DNA of 64,000 bases from Brevundimonas mediterranea (lineage in GTDB: Bacteria; Pseudomonadota; Alphaproteobacteria; Caulobacterales; Caulobacteraceae): NCBI RefSeq assembly GCF_014196125.1, contig NZ_JACIDA010000002.1, positions 558,001 through 622,000 of the forward strand. The letters run 5' to 3'. Below are positions 38,629 to 49,955 of this stretch, one piece after another. Made by a program: the position numbers and the translations under genes. The notes beneath the pieces were generated by a model. That model searched no databases and was not told where the DNA came from. It saw only the letters and a program-made list of their open reading frames with translations. Numbering within the stretch: position 1 is the stretch's first letter; the number at the start of each line of letters is the position of its first letter.

Positions 38629-39158
38629 AGGCGGCGGATCATATAGCGGGCGTCGGCGCCATAGCTGGCCAGCTTGGCCGCCATGCCCGGCGCCGCGTGT
38701 TCTGCAAACCCGCGGCGACGCCAGAAATTCACGGCGTCATTGACGGCGACCAGGGCGATGGCGGGCCAGCCGTCCCCGGCCGCCTGTTCCGCCAGCCGCT
38801 CGACGACGGCCCCCGTAACCCCGCCCCCGCGCGCCTGGGGGTGCAGGGCCAGGTCGTGCAGATAGATCAGGGCCGGTTCCGCCGGCAAGCCCTCGATCAC
38901 CGTGTTCAGCGGCGGCGCGCTGTCGGCCCGCCACGGATAGGCGATCAGATAGCCTTTCGCCGCAGCCTCGCCGTCCGCCAGCACGAAACAGCCGCGCGGA
39001 TAAAGCGCCAGCCGGTTCTGGAAACAGGCCCGGTCCTCGAAATGGTCCGGGAAGGACAGGCGGGCGGTCTCGACCACGGCGTCGATGTCGGTCGGCCGCA
39101 TGGGCCGCCAGGTCAGGTCGGGCAGCGGCTGTTCAGTTCCGTCTTGTGAAATCGCCAT
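38625..39158 (-). CDS. GNAT-family N-acetyltransferase
   Basis: 177 residues. Acetyl-CoA motif ALHPQARGGGVTGAVVERL, followed by ALVAVNDAVNFWRRRGFAEH. Its end overlaps the UrcA stop by four bases on the other strand. Its start overlaps the DUF6265 gene by 46 bases; a later Met (39101) is another start. Substrate unknown. Confidence 0.8.
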   Translation of the reverse strand: MAISQDGTEQPLPDLTWRPMRPTDIDAVVETARLSFPDHFEDRACFQNRLALYPRGCFVLADGEAAAKGYLIAYPWRADSAPPLNTVIEGLPAEPALIYLHDLALHPQARGGGVTGAVVERLAEQAAGDGWPAIALVAVNDAVNFWRRRGFAEHAAPGMAAKLASYGADARYMIRRL

Positions 39159-39577
39159 TCGACCGTCTTCGTCTCTCCGCCTGCATCGCCCTCGATACGG
39201 GCGTACAGGGTGTCGCCATCGCGTTCATAGACGATGCGCTTTGGAAAGTCGTCGTCGGCCGCCTGCTCGAAAACGACGCGGTTTGCGCCGGAGGCGACCA
39301 CAGGGAAGACCGTGACCGGCAGGCCGTCCGGTTGAGCGAAATAGGCGAGAGGAGCGTCAGGCGCGGGGCCGGTCGGCGCGATGCGCGAGTGTTCGAAGCC
39401 CACCCGGTCCCCCAGGACCGTCACCGTCATTCCGGTCATCAGCGACAGACGCGGCGTGGTCCAGGTTTCGGACACCTCGCGCCCCGGATCGCAGACCCGC
39501 CAGGCGCCGGACATCCATTCCAGGTCCGGGCGCAAGTCCGCCTGCAGGGCGGCGGTCATCATCAGCGCGGTCAGCAT
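39113..39577 (-). CDS. DUF6265 family exported protein
   Basis: 154 residues. Short hydrophobic start (MLTALMMTAALQA) that may be a signal, then the pattern WMSGAWRVCDPG...VSETWTTPRLSLMTGM, a VFEQAADDDFPKRIVYERDGDTLYARIEG segment, and a charged end. This agrees with DUF6265 proteins of unknown function. Overlaps the GNAT gene in the same direction, so the two are likely co-expressed. Confidence 0.8.
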   Translation of the reverse strand: MLTALMMTAALQADLRPDLEWMSGAWRVCDPGREVSETWTTPRLSLMTGMTVTVLGDRVGFEHSRIAPTGPAPDAPLAYFAQPDGLPVTVFPVVASGANRVVFEQAADDDFPKRIVYERDGDTLYARIEGDAGGETKTVEWRFHKTELNSRCPT

Positions 39578-39608
39578 GTCGGGTCTCCCTCCGTGTCGAT
39601 GTGGATCG

Positions 39609-39644
39609 GTAAACCTGCTGGGCGCGTCCGGCTTGTAGGTTTAC
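39609..39644. promoter_or_regulatory. Inverted repeat at the AraC gene end
   Basis: GTAAACCT (39609-39616) and AGGTTTAC (39637-39644) form a 8-10 bp stem over a 20-base gap. The AraC stop codon lies in the second arm. It may be a terminator lacking a U tract or an operator for the DUF6265 gene. Confidence 0.35.
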
Positions 39645-40462
39645 GACGCAACACGCGCTTGCGAAGCGATGGCGCGGGCCAACGCGTGCTGATCGCGGGC
39701 CCAATCGGTCGCGGTGCAACCCAGAAACCGGCGAAAATCGCGCGCCATCTGCGGCTGATCGAAATATCCGGCCTGAAGCCCCGCCTCCAGCCACCCCTCT
39801 ACGTCTTCGCCGGGGTGGGCGGCGTGGTCGAACACCCGCCGAAAACGGAAGATGGAACGCAGCAGGCGCGGCGACACGCCCACGCGGTCGGCGAAACGCC
39901 GTTGAAGCGCGCGCTGTGCGCTGGCGGCCCGAGCCGAAGCGGGGGTCGGAGCCGGCGCTTCCGTCTCGGCCGCGGTGATCTCGGCGCGAACCACGGGATC
40001 GATCCACCAGACCGTTCGGCGTCGCTGATCCTCCAGCCAGGCGACGAAGGCGGCGACCTGGCCTGCGGGATCGCCGGGCGGCGGGGCGAACCCGGCCAGC
40101 CGCTCGACCATGTCCAGCCGCCGATCCGTCGCCGCGCTGAGCGGAAAGCCCAGAAAGTCTCGTGCGCCGTCCGGTTCGAAACGCACGGCCACCAGTTCCG
40201 TCGGGCCGGTGGGATGCATGACCAGCGGCCGGGTCATCTGGCCGGCGAACAGGGCCGGGGGTTGCAAGCGAAAGACCCCGTCCTCGCCCTGTTCGGCGTA
40301 GGGGGCGCCGAGGTCGAAGACCAGTTCGGGACACCCGTCCGGGGCGATGCGCTGGATCGTCCGCGACGGATCGGGAGCCGCATAGGTCCAGATCGTGCGG
40401 ACGAAGGGCCGAAGCGCGGGCGGCGGCGCGAACTCCTGATACCTTTCCTCCCCCGAGGCCAC
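39641..40462 (-). CDS. AraC-family transcriptional regulator
   Basis: 273 residues. The N-terminal domain (APDGCPELVFDLGAPY...FAGQMTRPLVMHPTGPTELVAVRF) is a cupin-like effector domain common in this subgroup. The C-terminal double HTH reads VSPRLLRSIFRFRRVFDHAA and GYFDQPQMARDFRRFLG. Targets unknown; DUF6265 and GNAT downstream are candidates. Confidence 0.88.
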   Translation of the reverse strand: MASGEERYQEFAPPPALRPFVRTIWTYAAPDPSRTIQRIAPDGCPELVFDLGAPYAEQGEDGVFRLQPPALFAGQMTRPLVMHPTGPTELVAVRFEPDGARDFLGFPLSAATDRRLDMVERLAGFAPPPGDPAGQVAAFVAWLEDQRRRTVWWIDPVVRAEITAAETEAPAPTPASARAASAQRALQRRFADRVGVSPRLLRSIFRFRRVFDHAAHPGEDVEGWLEAGLQAGYFDQPQMARDFRRFLGCTATDWARDQHALARAIASQARVAS

Positions 40463-40463
40463 C

Positions 40464-40898
40464 TCAGTTCACCTTGGACGGATCCGGCGGGGCGTCAGGC
40501 AGGGCCGAGACGGGCACGCCGTCGTCCTTTAGCTTCTTCACCTCGGCGGGGGTGGCCTCGCCGTAGATTTCGCGCTTCTCGGACTTGCCTTCATGGATGT
40601 CGCGGGCTTCGCGGGCGAAGGCGTCGCCGACATAGTCGAAGTTCGCCTCGACGTGGGCGCGGACTTCCCGGGCGGCGGCCATCATGACGGTCTGCATCCT
40701 GGCGGCCATGTCCGAGGCCGGATCGGCCTGGCGTGCGCCGCCGACCGCAGGGGCCATCACGGCCTTCTCCACCCTGTTGGAGCCGCAGAACGGGCATTCC
40801 ACCAGGCCGCGCGCGGCCTGGTCGTCGTAGTTGGCCGAAGAGCCGAACCAGGCCTCGAAACCGTGGGTCTGGTCGCATTTCAGGGCGTATCGGATCAT
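40464..40898 (-). CDS. DUF1178 family protein
   Basis: 144 residues from the ATG at 40896-40898, matching the conserved start MIRYALKCDQTHGFEAWF. A zinc-ribbon-like pair is visible (CDQTHGF and CPFCGS). Length is right for the family; its function is unknown. Seven bases downstream of the nitrilase gene in the same direction, and one base upstream of the AraC gene, suggesting an operon. Confidence 0.88.
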   Translation of the reverse strand: MIRYALKCDQTHGFEAWFGSSANYDDQAARGLVECPFCGSNRVEKAVMAPAVGGARQADPASDMAARMQTVMMAAAREVRAHVEANFDYVGDAFAREARDIHEGKSEKREIYGEATPAEVKKLKDDGVPVSALPDAPPDPSKVN

Positions 40899-40905
40899 GG
40901 GCGGA

Positions 40906-41745
40906 TCATTGGGCGGGCTGGAAGTCGCGGTCATGGGTCAGGGCGGGCACCGCCGCGCGGGCCTTGGCCACCGCCTCCATGTCCAGTTTCGCCGTCAGGA
41001 TGCAAGGGTCGTCGTGATCCGCCCGGGCCAGGATCTCGCCCCAGGGTCCGACCACGGTCGACCGGCCCCAGGTGCGGCGCCCGTCCTCGTGCAGGCCGCC
41101 CTGGGCCGGGGCCAGGACGAAGGCGCCGGTCTCGATGGCGCGGGCGCGCAACAGGGTCTCCCAGTGCGCCTGGCCCGTCGGCGCCGTGAAGGCTGCCGGG
41201 ACCGCAATCATCGCCGCTCCGGCCTTGGCCAGGTGGCGATACAGGTAAGGAAAGCGGACGTCATAGCAGATGCTCAGGCCCAGCCGACCCCAGGGGGTGT
41301 CGGCGACCGCCGCCGCATCGCCGGGCCGCACCGTCGCGCTTTCGCGGTAGCGTTCGCCGTTCGGCAGATCGACGTCGAAGACATGCAGCTTGTCATAGCG
41401 GGCGACGATCCCGCCGGCCGCGTCGATCAGCAGCGACCGGTTGGCGGCGCGGCCGTCGCCGACCTGGCCGGAGCGGACGATGGCCGAGCCGATCAGCAGC
41501 CAGACGCCCAGCTCTGCCGCCAGACGACGCAGGCCCAGGACGACGAGGTCGGCGTCCTCGTCCGTGACGACGGAGTCGCGGCGGTCGCGGCGCTGCTCCA
41601 GGACATTGGTCCCTTCGGGCGTCAGGATGAATTTCGCCCCGCCGGCCGCCGCCTCGCGGACCAGGGGCTCGACATGGGCCAGGGCCGGCGGCGCCGTCGC
41701 CGGCGTGCGGGTCTGGATCAGGGCGATGTCGAGCCCGCCGCTCAT
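40906..41745 (-). CDS. Carbon-nitrogen hydrolase (nitrilase superfamily)
   Basis: 279 residues. The catalytic Glu (TPEGTN), Lys (YDKLHVFD) and Cys (SICYDVRFP) of the amidase triad are present. Resembles the Nit1/Nit2 branch, which can remove damaged deaminated glutathione. Placed between grxC and DUF1178, with only four bases to grxC. Confidence 0.92.
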   Translation of the reverse strand: MSGGLDIALIQTRTPATAPPALAHVEPLVREAAAGGAKFILTPEGTNVLEQRRDRRDSVVTDEDADLVVLGLRRLAAELGVWLLIGSAIVRSGQVGDGRAANRSLLIDAAGGIVARYDKLHVFDVDLPNGERYRESATVRPGDAAAVADTPWGRLGLSICYDVRFPYLYRHLAKAGAAMIAVPAAFTAPTGQAHWETLLRARAIETGAFVLAPAQGGLHEDGRRTWGRSTVVGPWGEILARADHDDPCILTAKLDMEAVAKARAAVPALTHDRDFQPAQ

Positions 41746-41749
41746 GGGA

Positions 41750-42007
41750 TCAGGCCGCCAGAAGCGGGTCGAGCTTGCCCTCGCGGTCCAGGGCGTGGAT
41801 GTCGTCGGATCCGCCGACGTGGTTCCCGGCGATGAAGATCTGCGGGAAGGTCATGCGGCCGCCGGATTTCTCGACCATCTCGGCCTTCTTGGCCGGGTCG
41901 TTCGAGGCGACGATCTCGGTATAGTCAGCGCCCTTCTTCTTCAGCAGCGCCATGGCGCTGTAGCAATAGGGGCAACCGGGCTTGGTGTAGATGACGACGT
42001 CGGCCAA
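41750..42007 (-). CDS. grxC: Glutaredoxin 3, TTG start
   Basis: 85 residues, redox motif CPYC and the cis-Pro TFPQIF plus GGSDD glutathione site. The TTG at 42005-42007 is chosen because GGAG lies seven bases upstream and it yields the standard N terminus (MADVVIYTKPGCPYC). The ATG at 42034 would extend the protein by nine residues. Delivers electrons from glutathione; pairs with the nitrilase, consistent with thiol metabolism. Confidence 0.93.
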   Translation of the reverse strand: MADVVIYTKPGCPYCYSAMALLKKKGADYTEIVASNDPAKKAEMVEKSGGRMTFPQIFIAGNHVGGSDDIHALDREGKLDPLLAA

Positions 42008-42069
42008 TTCGGATCTCCAGAATGATGCGCCCAAGGGCGTCGGACGGCCTAGCCGCCCGTATTTGAGTT

Positions 42070-42864
42070 CTACATAGTCAGTTCACGGGCGTTTCGCACC
42101 CTGGCGATGACGGCGAGATCCACCGCCCTGGCCCCGGCGTCGATCAGGGCGCGGGCGCAGGCCTCGCCGGTCGCGCCCGTGGTCAACACGTCGTCGATCA
42201 GAAGGATGCGCCGGCCCTTGATCCGCCGCCGACAGATCTCGCTGACGATGAAGGCCTTCTTGACGTTCAGCCGCCGTCCGCGCCGGCTCTTGCCGCCCTG
42301 GCTGGTCGTGTGGGTCCTGCGCGTCAGGGCGTCGGGCAGATAGTCGAGCCGGGCGTGGCCGGCCAGGGGGCGGGCGATCTCGGCCGCCTGGTTGAACCGC
42401 CGCGACAACAGGCGAAACGGGTGCAGCGGGACGGGGACCACGGCGTCGGCGTCCTGGATCAGATCCGTGGCGGCCCGGCCGATCCAGCGAGCGAACAGGG
42501 AGGCGAACTGCTGCTGGTCGCCGTGTTTGTAGCGCAGGATCAGACTTCGCGAGTGGTCGTCATAGACACAGGCCGCCCTGGCCCGCGCAAAGACATAGGG
42601 TTGGGCGATGCAGGCGGCGCAGCAGGTTTCGGCAAAGGCGCCGCCGTCGAATTCGAAGGCCGCGCCGCAGCCGTCGCACACCGGCGCGTCGAGGAATTTG
42701 ATCCGGCTCCAGGCGTCGGGCGTCAGACCGGCCGCCGCCGTCGCCTCGCGGCTGTCGTGAGCCAGGGGCGGCAGGACGATATCCGCCAAACCGCGCCCCA
42801 CGTCGCGCAACTGACGCCCCGCCCCTTCCCAGGCGCGGCGCCAGCCCCCATCCTGCATCATCAT
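42070..42864 (-). CDS. comF: ComF-family phosphoribosyltransferase-like protein
   Basis: 264 residues from the first of three consecutive ATG codons (42856-42864). Zinc-finger cysteines in VCDGCGAAF and CCAACI, and the PRPP loop ILLIDDVLTTGATGEA. ComF helps take up or process DNA for natural transformation. GGGGAAGG precedes the ATGs. Its start region overlaps the start of a divergent methyltransferase gene by two bases. A longer open frame to 43323 reads antisense to that gene. Confidence 0.88.
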   Translation of the reverse strand: MMMQDGGWRRAWEGAGRQLRDVGRGLADIVLPPLAHDSREATAAAGLTPDAWSRIKFLDAPVCDGCGAAFEFDGGAFAETCCAACIAQPYVFARARAACVYDDHSRSLILRYKHGDQQQFASLFARWIGRAATDLIQDADAVVPVPLHPFRLLSRRFNQAAEIARPLAGHARLDYLPDALTRRTHTTSQGGKSRRGRRLNVKKAFIVSEICRRRIKGRRILLIDDVLTTGATGEACARALIDAGARAVDLAVIARVRNARELTM

Positions 42865-43777
42865 GACCGCCTTCCCCGAAGCAACGTCCGCATCCTCCAG
42901 CGCCCCGCCCCGCATCTTCGACGCCTGGCGACGCGAGGCCCGTCTGGCCCGTGCGGCCCATCGACTGGGCCAGGCCGACTTCCTGCACGTCCGGGCGGCC
43001 GAAAATGCAGCGGGCAGCCTGGAGGCCATCCTGCGCGACTTTCCGGTCGCCGTCGATCTCTCGGCCCATTCCGGCCCGTTCGCCCAGGCCCTCGCCGCCA
43101 GCGACGCCGCCGGCCGGGTGGGCGTCGTCGCCAGCCCCACGTCGCGCGCCGAGCGGGCCGCGCCGGGCGCCGCCGCCCTGCCGCTGGACGAGGGATCGAC
43201 CGATCTGATCGTCTCCCTGCTCAGCCTGCACTGGGCCAACGACCTGCCCGGCGCCCTGGCCCAGATCCGCAAGGCCCTGAAGCCGGACGGGCTGTTCATC
43301 GGCACCCTGTTCGGAGCCGGCACACTGAAGGAGCTGCGATCGGTCCTGACCGAGGCGGAGCTGGCCGAGCGCGGCGGGGCCCAGGCGCGGGTCTCGCCCT
43401 TCGCCGACGGCTATGACGGCGCCGCCCTATTGCAGCGCGCCGGCTTCGCCCTGCCGGTCTCGGACGTGGATCGGTTCACCGTCCGCTATCCCGACCTGTT
43501 CGCCCTGGTCCGCGACCTGCGGGCCATGGGCGAGACCAATGTGCTGGACGGGCCGATCCGCCCGCTCAGCCGCGCCGTGATCGCCCGCGCCGCGTCCCTG
43601 TACGCCGAACGCCACGGCGACGCCAACGGCCGCATCCCCGCCACCTTCGAGATCATCCATCTGGCCGGCTGGAAGCCGCACGAGAGCCAGCAGAAGCCGC
43701 TGCCGCGCGGGTCGGCCAAGGCCCGGCTGGCGGATGCGCTGGGCGTGAAGGAGATGACCGGCGACGAGGTCGACTGA
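42863..43777 (+). CDS. Class I SAM-dependent methyltransferase
   Basis: 304 residues. N-terminal IFDAWRREARLARAAHRLG and AVDLSAHSGPFAQALAASDAAG are SAM-binding motif I style; DLIVSLLSLHWANDLPGALAQIRKALKPDGLFIGTLFG follows. The overall look resembles the BioC/NDUFAF5-type family. No Shine-Dalgarno is visible at this start, which overlaps that of comF; the neighbours suggest a bidirectional promoter. Confidence 0.85.
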   Translation: MTAFPEATSASSSAPPRIFDAWRREARLARAAHRLGQADFLHVRAAENAAGSLEAILRDFPVAVDLSAHSGPFAQALAASDAAGRVGVVASPTSRAERAAPGAAALPLDEGSTDLIVSLLSLHWANDLPGALAQIRKALKPDGLFIGTLFGAGTLKELRSVLTEAELAERGGAQARVSPFADGYDGAALLQRAGFALPVSDVDRFTVRYPDLFALVRDLRAMGETNVLDGPIRPLSRAVIARAASLYAERHGDANGRIPATFEIIHLAGWKPHESQQKPLPRGSAKARLADALGVKEMTGDEVD

Positions 43778-43797
43778 CGAACGTCTCCGGGTTTGCT

Positions 43798-43977
43798 TCA
43801 GCGGTTCAGGGCGTCTGCGATCTTTTGCATGGCCTGATTATAAAGACCGCCGTTCGCTGCGCCCAGCGCGTTCAGCCCGCCGAGAATGGCGACGAAGATC
43901 AGGCCGCAGATGAGGCCGTATTCGATGGCGGTCGCGCCCCTGTCGTCATTCAGGAACCGGGCGGTGAAACGTCGCAT
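43798..43977 (-). CDS. Flp/type IVb pilin
   Basis: A 59-residue pilin, easily missed because of its size. AGGAGG six bases before the ATG (43975-43977) gives a strong start. A short basic lead (MRRFTARFLNDDRG) ends at Gly14, the prepilin-peptidase site, then ATAIEYGLICGLIFVAILGG, the hallmark hydrophobic start with Glu at +5. No cpa/tad assembly genes are nearby, so it would rely on a system elsewhere. Lies between the methyltransferase and mutT. Confidence 0.85.
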   Translation of the reverse strand: MRRFTARFLNDDRGATAIEYGLICGLIFVAILGGLNALGAANGGLYNQAMQKIADALNR

Positions 43978-44001
43978 GGCCGGCCTCCTGGTCGGCGGTG
44001 A

Positions 44002-44415
44002 TCAGAGCAGGTCGCGCAACCAGGCGACCAGGGGTTCGTCCGCCGGCGGCATAGGATAGGCCGACAGCTTGTCCGGCTTCACCCAGGCCAGCGCGTCGTG
44101 TTCGCGCGCGGCGACCACGCCGTTCCAGCGGCGGCACAGATACAGTGGCATCAACAGGTGAAAGGAATCGTAAGCGTGGCTGGCGAAGACGAAGGGCGCC
44201 AGGCAGGATTCGCTGACCTCTATGCCCAGCTCCTCGCGCAGCTCGCGGATCAGGGCCGCCTCGGGCCGCTCGCCCGGCTCGACCTTGCCGCCTGGAAACT
44301 CCCACAGCCCCCCCAGGGCCTTGCCCTGCGGCCGTTTGGCGATCAGCACCCGCCCATCGACATCGATCAGGGCGACGGCGACGACGAGGACGGTAGGGAG
44401 AGGCGTATCAGTCAC
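44002..44415 (-). CDS. mutT: MutT-type Nudix hydrolase
   Basis: 137 residues with a full Nudix box starting at [20 protein letters not shown]. Probably clears 8-oxo-dGTP. Coupled to argJ: its start overlaps the argJ stop by four bases. Confidence 0.93.
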   Translation of the reverse strand: MTDTPLPTVLVVAVALIDVDGRVLIAKRPQGKALGGLWEFPGGKVEPGERPEAALIRELREELGIEVSESCLAPFVFASHAYDSFHLLMPLYLCRRWNGVVAAREHDALAWVKPDKLSAYPMPPADEPLVAWLRDLL

Positions 44416-45806
44416 GAGCGATAATCGCCGTTGATCTCAATATAGCCCTTGGTCAGGTCGCAGGTCCAAACCGTGGCCGAGGCCCGGCCCGCCCCGACGT
44501 CGACGGTGATGTCGATCTCGGGGTTCTTCATATAGGCGGTCATTTTGGCCTCGTCGTAGGTCGGGGACGGGGCGCCGTCGACGGCGGCGACATTGGGGCC
44601 GAACCGGATGCCCAGTCGGTCGCGATCGACCGGTTCCTCGGTCTTGCCCACGGCCATGACCACCCGGCCCCAGTTGGCGTCCTGACCGGCGATGGCGGTC
44701 TTGACCAGGGGGCTGTCGGCGATGGACTTGGCCAGTTTACGGGCCGAGGCCGGGCTGGCGGCGCCGTCCACCGTCACCTTGACGAACTTGGTCGCGCCCT
44801 CGCCGTCGCGCACCAGCTGGTGCGCCAGGTCCAGCATCACCTTGTCGAGCGCGGCCGAGAAACTTTTCAGCCGGCGGTCGCCGACCCGGCCGATCCGCGG
44901 CGCGCCCGAGGTTCCGGTGGCGAACAGCAGGGCGGTGTCGTTGGTCGAGGTGTCGCCGTCCACCGTTACGCTGTTGAAGGTGGTGCGGACATGCAGGCCC
45001 AGCAGGGCCTGAAGCACGTTCGGATGGATGTCGGCGTCGGTGACGATGAAGGCCAGCATGGTCGCCATGTCCGGCGCGATCATGCCTGAGCCCTTGGCGA
45101 TCCCGGCGATCCTGACCTTGTAGCCTTCGATCTCGGCCTCGGCGTAGGACCCCTTGGGGAAGGTGTCGGTGGTCATGATGCCGCGTCCGGCCCGGGCCCA
45201 CTGCTCGGACGGATGGATGTCGGCGTCCAGGCGGCTTTCGATGTCGGGCAGTTTGGAGACGATCTTCTTTTCGTCCAGCACCACGCCGATGACCCCGGTC
45301 GAGGCCAGCATGACGTCGCGCTGGCGACACCCGAACCGTTTGGCGACCTCTGAGGCGGTGCGGCGGGCGGCGTCGGCGCCGGCCTTGCCGGTGAAGGCGT
45401 TGGCGCAACCGGCGTTGACCACCAGGGCGCGCACGTCCTTGCCGCCGTCCGCCCCGCCCAGCGCCTTCTTGCACCAGTCGACCGGGGCCGAGCCGATCTT
45501 GTGGCGGGTGAAGACGCCGGCGCAACTGGTGCCCCGCGCGAACCGGAACACCACCAGGTCGTCGCGCTCGTGCTTGTAGAAGCCGGCTCGGGCGGTGGCG
45601 ATCTCGACCCCGCCGATGGGCGGGATGGTGGGGAAGGGCACGGCCAGGGGCGACACGGCCAGACCTGGCTTCCCGGCGGCGGGCGCGGGGGCCGGGGCGG
45701 GCTCGGCCGGGCGGGTGGCGCGTTTCAGGGCCGTGGCGAACGGATCCAGGGCTTTTTCGAACGCCTGTTCGATCTTCTGGCCGGTGGTCGAGGGGGGCTT
45801 GTTCAT
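44412..45806 (-). CDS. argJ: Bifunctional glutamate N-acetyltransferase/amino-acid acetyltransferase ArgJ
   Basis: Makes N-acetylglutamate and transfers acetyl in arginine synthesis. 464 residues, against about 400 for the family, owing to a 55-60-residue Pro/Ala-rich start ([20 protein letters not shown]) that may be a tether. The [13 protein letters not shown] motif carries the self-cleavage Thr giving alpha and beta subunits. One base separates its start from the stop of the isomerase upstream. Confidence 0.95.
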   Translation of the reverse strand: MNKPPSTTGQKIEQAFEKALDPFATALKRATRPAEPAPAPAPAAGKPGLAVSPLAVPFPTIPPIGGVEIATARAGFYKHERDDLVVFRFARGTSCAGVFTRHKIGSAPVDWCKKALGGADGGKDVRALVVNAGCANAFTGKAGADAARRTASEVAKRFGCRQRDVMLASTGVIGVVLDEKKIVSKLPDIESRLDADIHPSEQWARAGRGIMTTDTFPKGSYAEAEIEGYKVRIAGIAKGSGMIAPDMATMLAFIVTDADIHPNVLQALLGLHVRTTFNSVTVDGDTSTNDTALLFATGTSGAPRIGRVGDRRLKSFSAALDKVMLDLAHQLVRDGEGATKFVKVTVDGAASPASARKLAKSIADSPLVKTAIAGQDANWGRVVMAVGKTEEPVDRDRLGIRFGPNVAAVDGAPSPTYDEAKMTAYMKNPEIDITVDVGAGRASATVWTCDLTKGYIEINGDYRS

Positions 45807-45807
45807 G

Positions 45808-46773
45808 TCAGGCGGCCGGGGCGGAGGCGGAAGTCGGGGAGGGGGCGTCGGCGGGCGGGGGGGCGCTGGGAGCGGCGGGCGGCGGGGCGGAGGCCGGCTC
45901 CTCGTTTCGCCCGGCGGTTTCGCCCGCCAGCAGGACGTCGACCTTGGCCTTGCCACGCAACTGCTCCAGCAACTGCCGCACCCCCTCATAGGTCAGGTAG
46001 CGGACGATCTGGGGCCGGGCCTGCTCCAGGGTCGGCGGGCTTTCCTTGCGCCGGTCCTCGACCCGCAGCACGGCCCAGCCGCCTTCGGTCTGGAACGGAC
46101 CGACGGTGGAGCCTGCCGGTTTGTCGCGCAGGGCGCCGGCATAGGCCTGGGGCATGACGTCCAGGGTCGAATAGCCCAGGTCGCCGCCAGAGAAGCGCGT
46201 CGCCTCGTCCACCGACCGCTCCATGGCCACGGCCTCGAAACTGGCGCCCTGGCCCAGGATGCCGATGACCGCCTCGGCCTCCGGCTTGGTGCGCGACAGG
46301 ATCAGGCGGACGCGAATCTCCTCCGACGTCTTCGCCAGCCGAAGCTGCTCATTGTACAGGGTCTGGACCGCCTGGTCGGAAATGGCGCCGTTGACCACGC
46401 TCTCGACCAACATGTCGCCCAGGATTCGTTCGCGGGTCGCCTCGAGGCGACGCTGGGCCAGGGGCGAGGCGTCCAGGCGACGGCGCTCGGCCTCCTTGGC
46501 GAGCAGTTTCTGGTCGATCACCTCGTCCAGCACGCGCCGGAACAGGTCCGAGGTCACGTCCAGCGGCTCGCCCTCGCCCACCAGCCCTTGGGCCACCGCC
46601 TCGCGCTTCACGTCGGAGGCCCAGACGGTCTCCTCCTGAACCTTGGCGACCGGCCGGTCGCCCGGTTCCGGGGCCTTGTCGTCGCCGCCGCCGCGCGAAC
46701 AGGCGGCGACCGTCAAGACCGCAGCCAGAAGAGCCATGGAAAACAGGCCGAAAGGTCGCCGAAATGGGGTCAA
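45808..46773 (-). CDS. Parvulin-type peptidyl-prolyl isomerase, lipoprotein
   Basis: 321 residues. Lipobox AAC near residue 25, then an N-terminal helical chaperone part (SurA_N type, [26 protein letters not shown]), a parvulin domain (about 150-250: [61 protein letters not shown]) and a 35-residue Pro/Ala/Ser-rich tail. It would fold envelope proteins. First of the isomerase-argJ-mutT run. Confidence 0.9.
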   Translation of the reverse strand: MTPFRRPFGLFSMALLAAVLTVAACSRGGGDDKAPEPGDRPVAKVQEETVWASDVKREAVAQGLVGEGEPLDVTSDLFRRVLDEVIDQKLLAKEAERRRLDASPLAQRRLEATRERILGDMLVESVVNGAISDQAVQTLYNEQLRLAKTSEEIRVRLILSRTKPEAEAVIGILGQGASFEAVAMERSVDEATRFSGGDLGYSTLDVMPQAYAGALRDKPAGSTVGPFQTEGGWAVLRVEDRRKESPPTLEQARPQIVRYLTYEGVRQLLEQLRGKAKVDVLLAGETAGRNEEPASAPPPAAPSAPPPADAPSPTSASAPAA

Positions 46774-47018
46774 GAGGGCGCTCCGTAGAAGGCGGCCGAA
46801 AGCCCCTCGCGTTGACAGGGGTTAGGCCGGTGCTTAAGTCCCGCCTGCGCCCAAGTCGAGGGGTTTTGATCGTCTGCGCGGCCCTTCGCGCGCGCCAGTT
46901 CCGGCGCATCGGGGTCGCCACCGGTTCGGGCCCCTCTCGCGGCGTCCGTATCGCCGCCCCTCACGGGATTTCCAGAGCCGCTCAGCTCGCAGACGCTCGA
47001 CCGCTTACCGGATCCAAT

Positions 47019-49868
<2,850 letters not shown>

Positions 49869-49891
49869 GACCCTCTTCCCCCCATCCGTCA

Positions 49892-49912
49892 CCCTCGGGC
49901 TTGTCCCGAGGG
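49892..49912 (+). repeat. REP-like palindrome, third copy
   Basis: CCCTCGGG (49892-49899), loop CTTGT, CCCGAGGG (49905-49912), preceded by CGTCA. Same family as the pair at 20628-20744 and placed between secA and hemW ends. Confidence 0.6.
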
Positions 49913-49955
49913 CGCACGGCGGCTGCGGATGCGGGCGTTTGCGCGGGGCGAAAAG

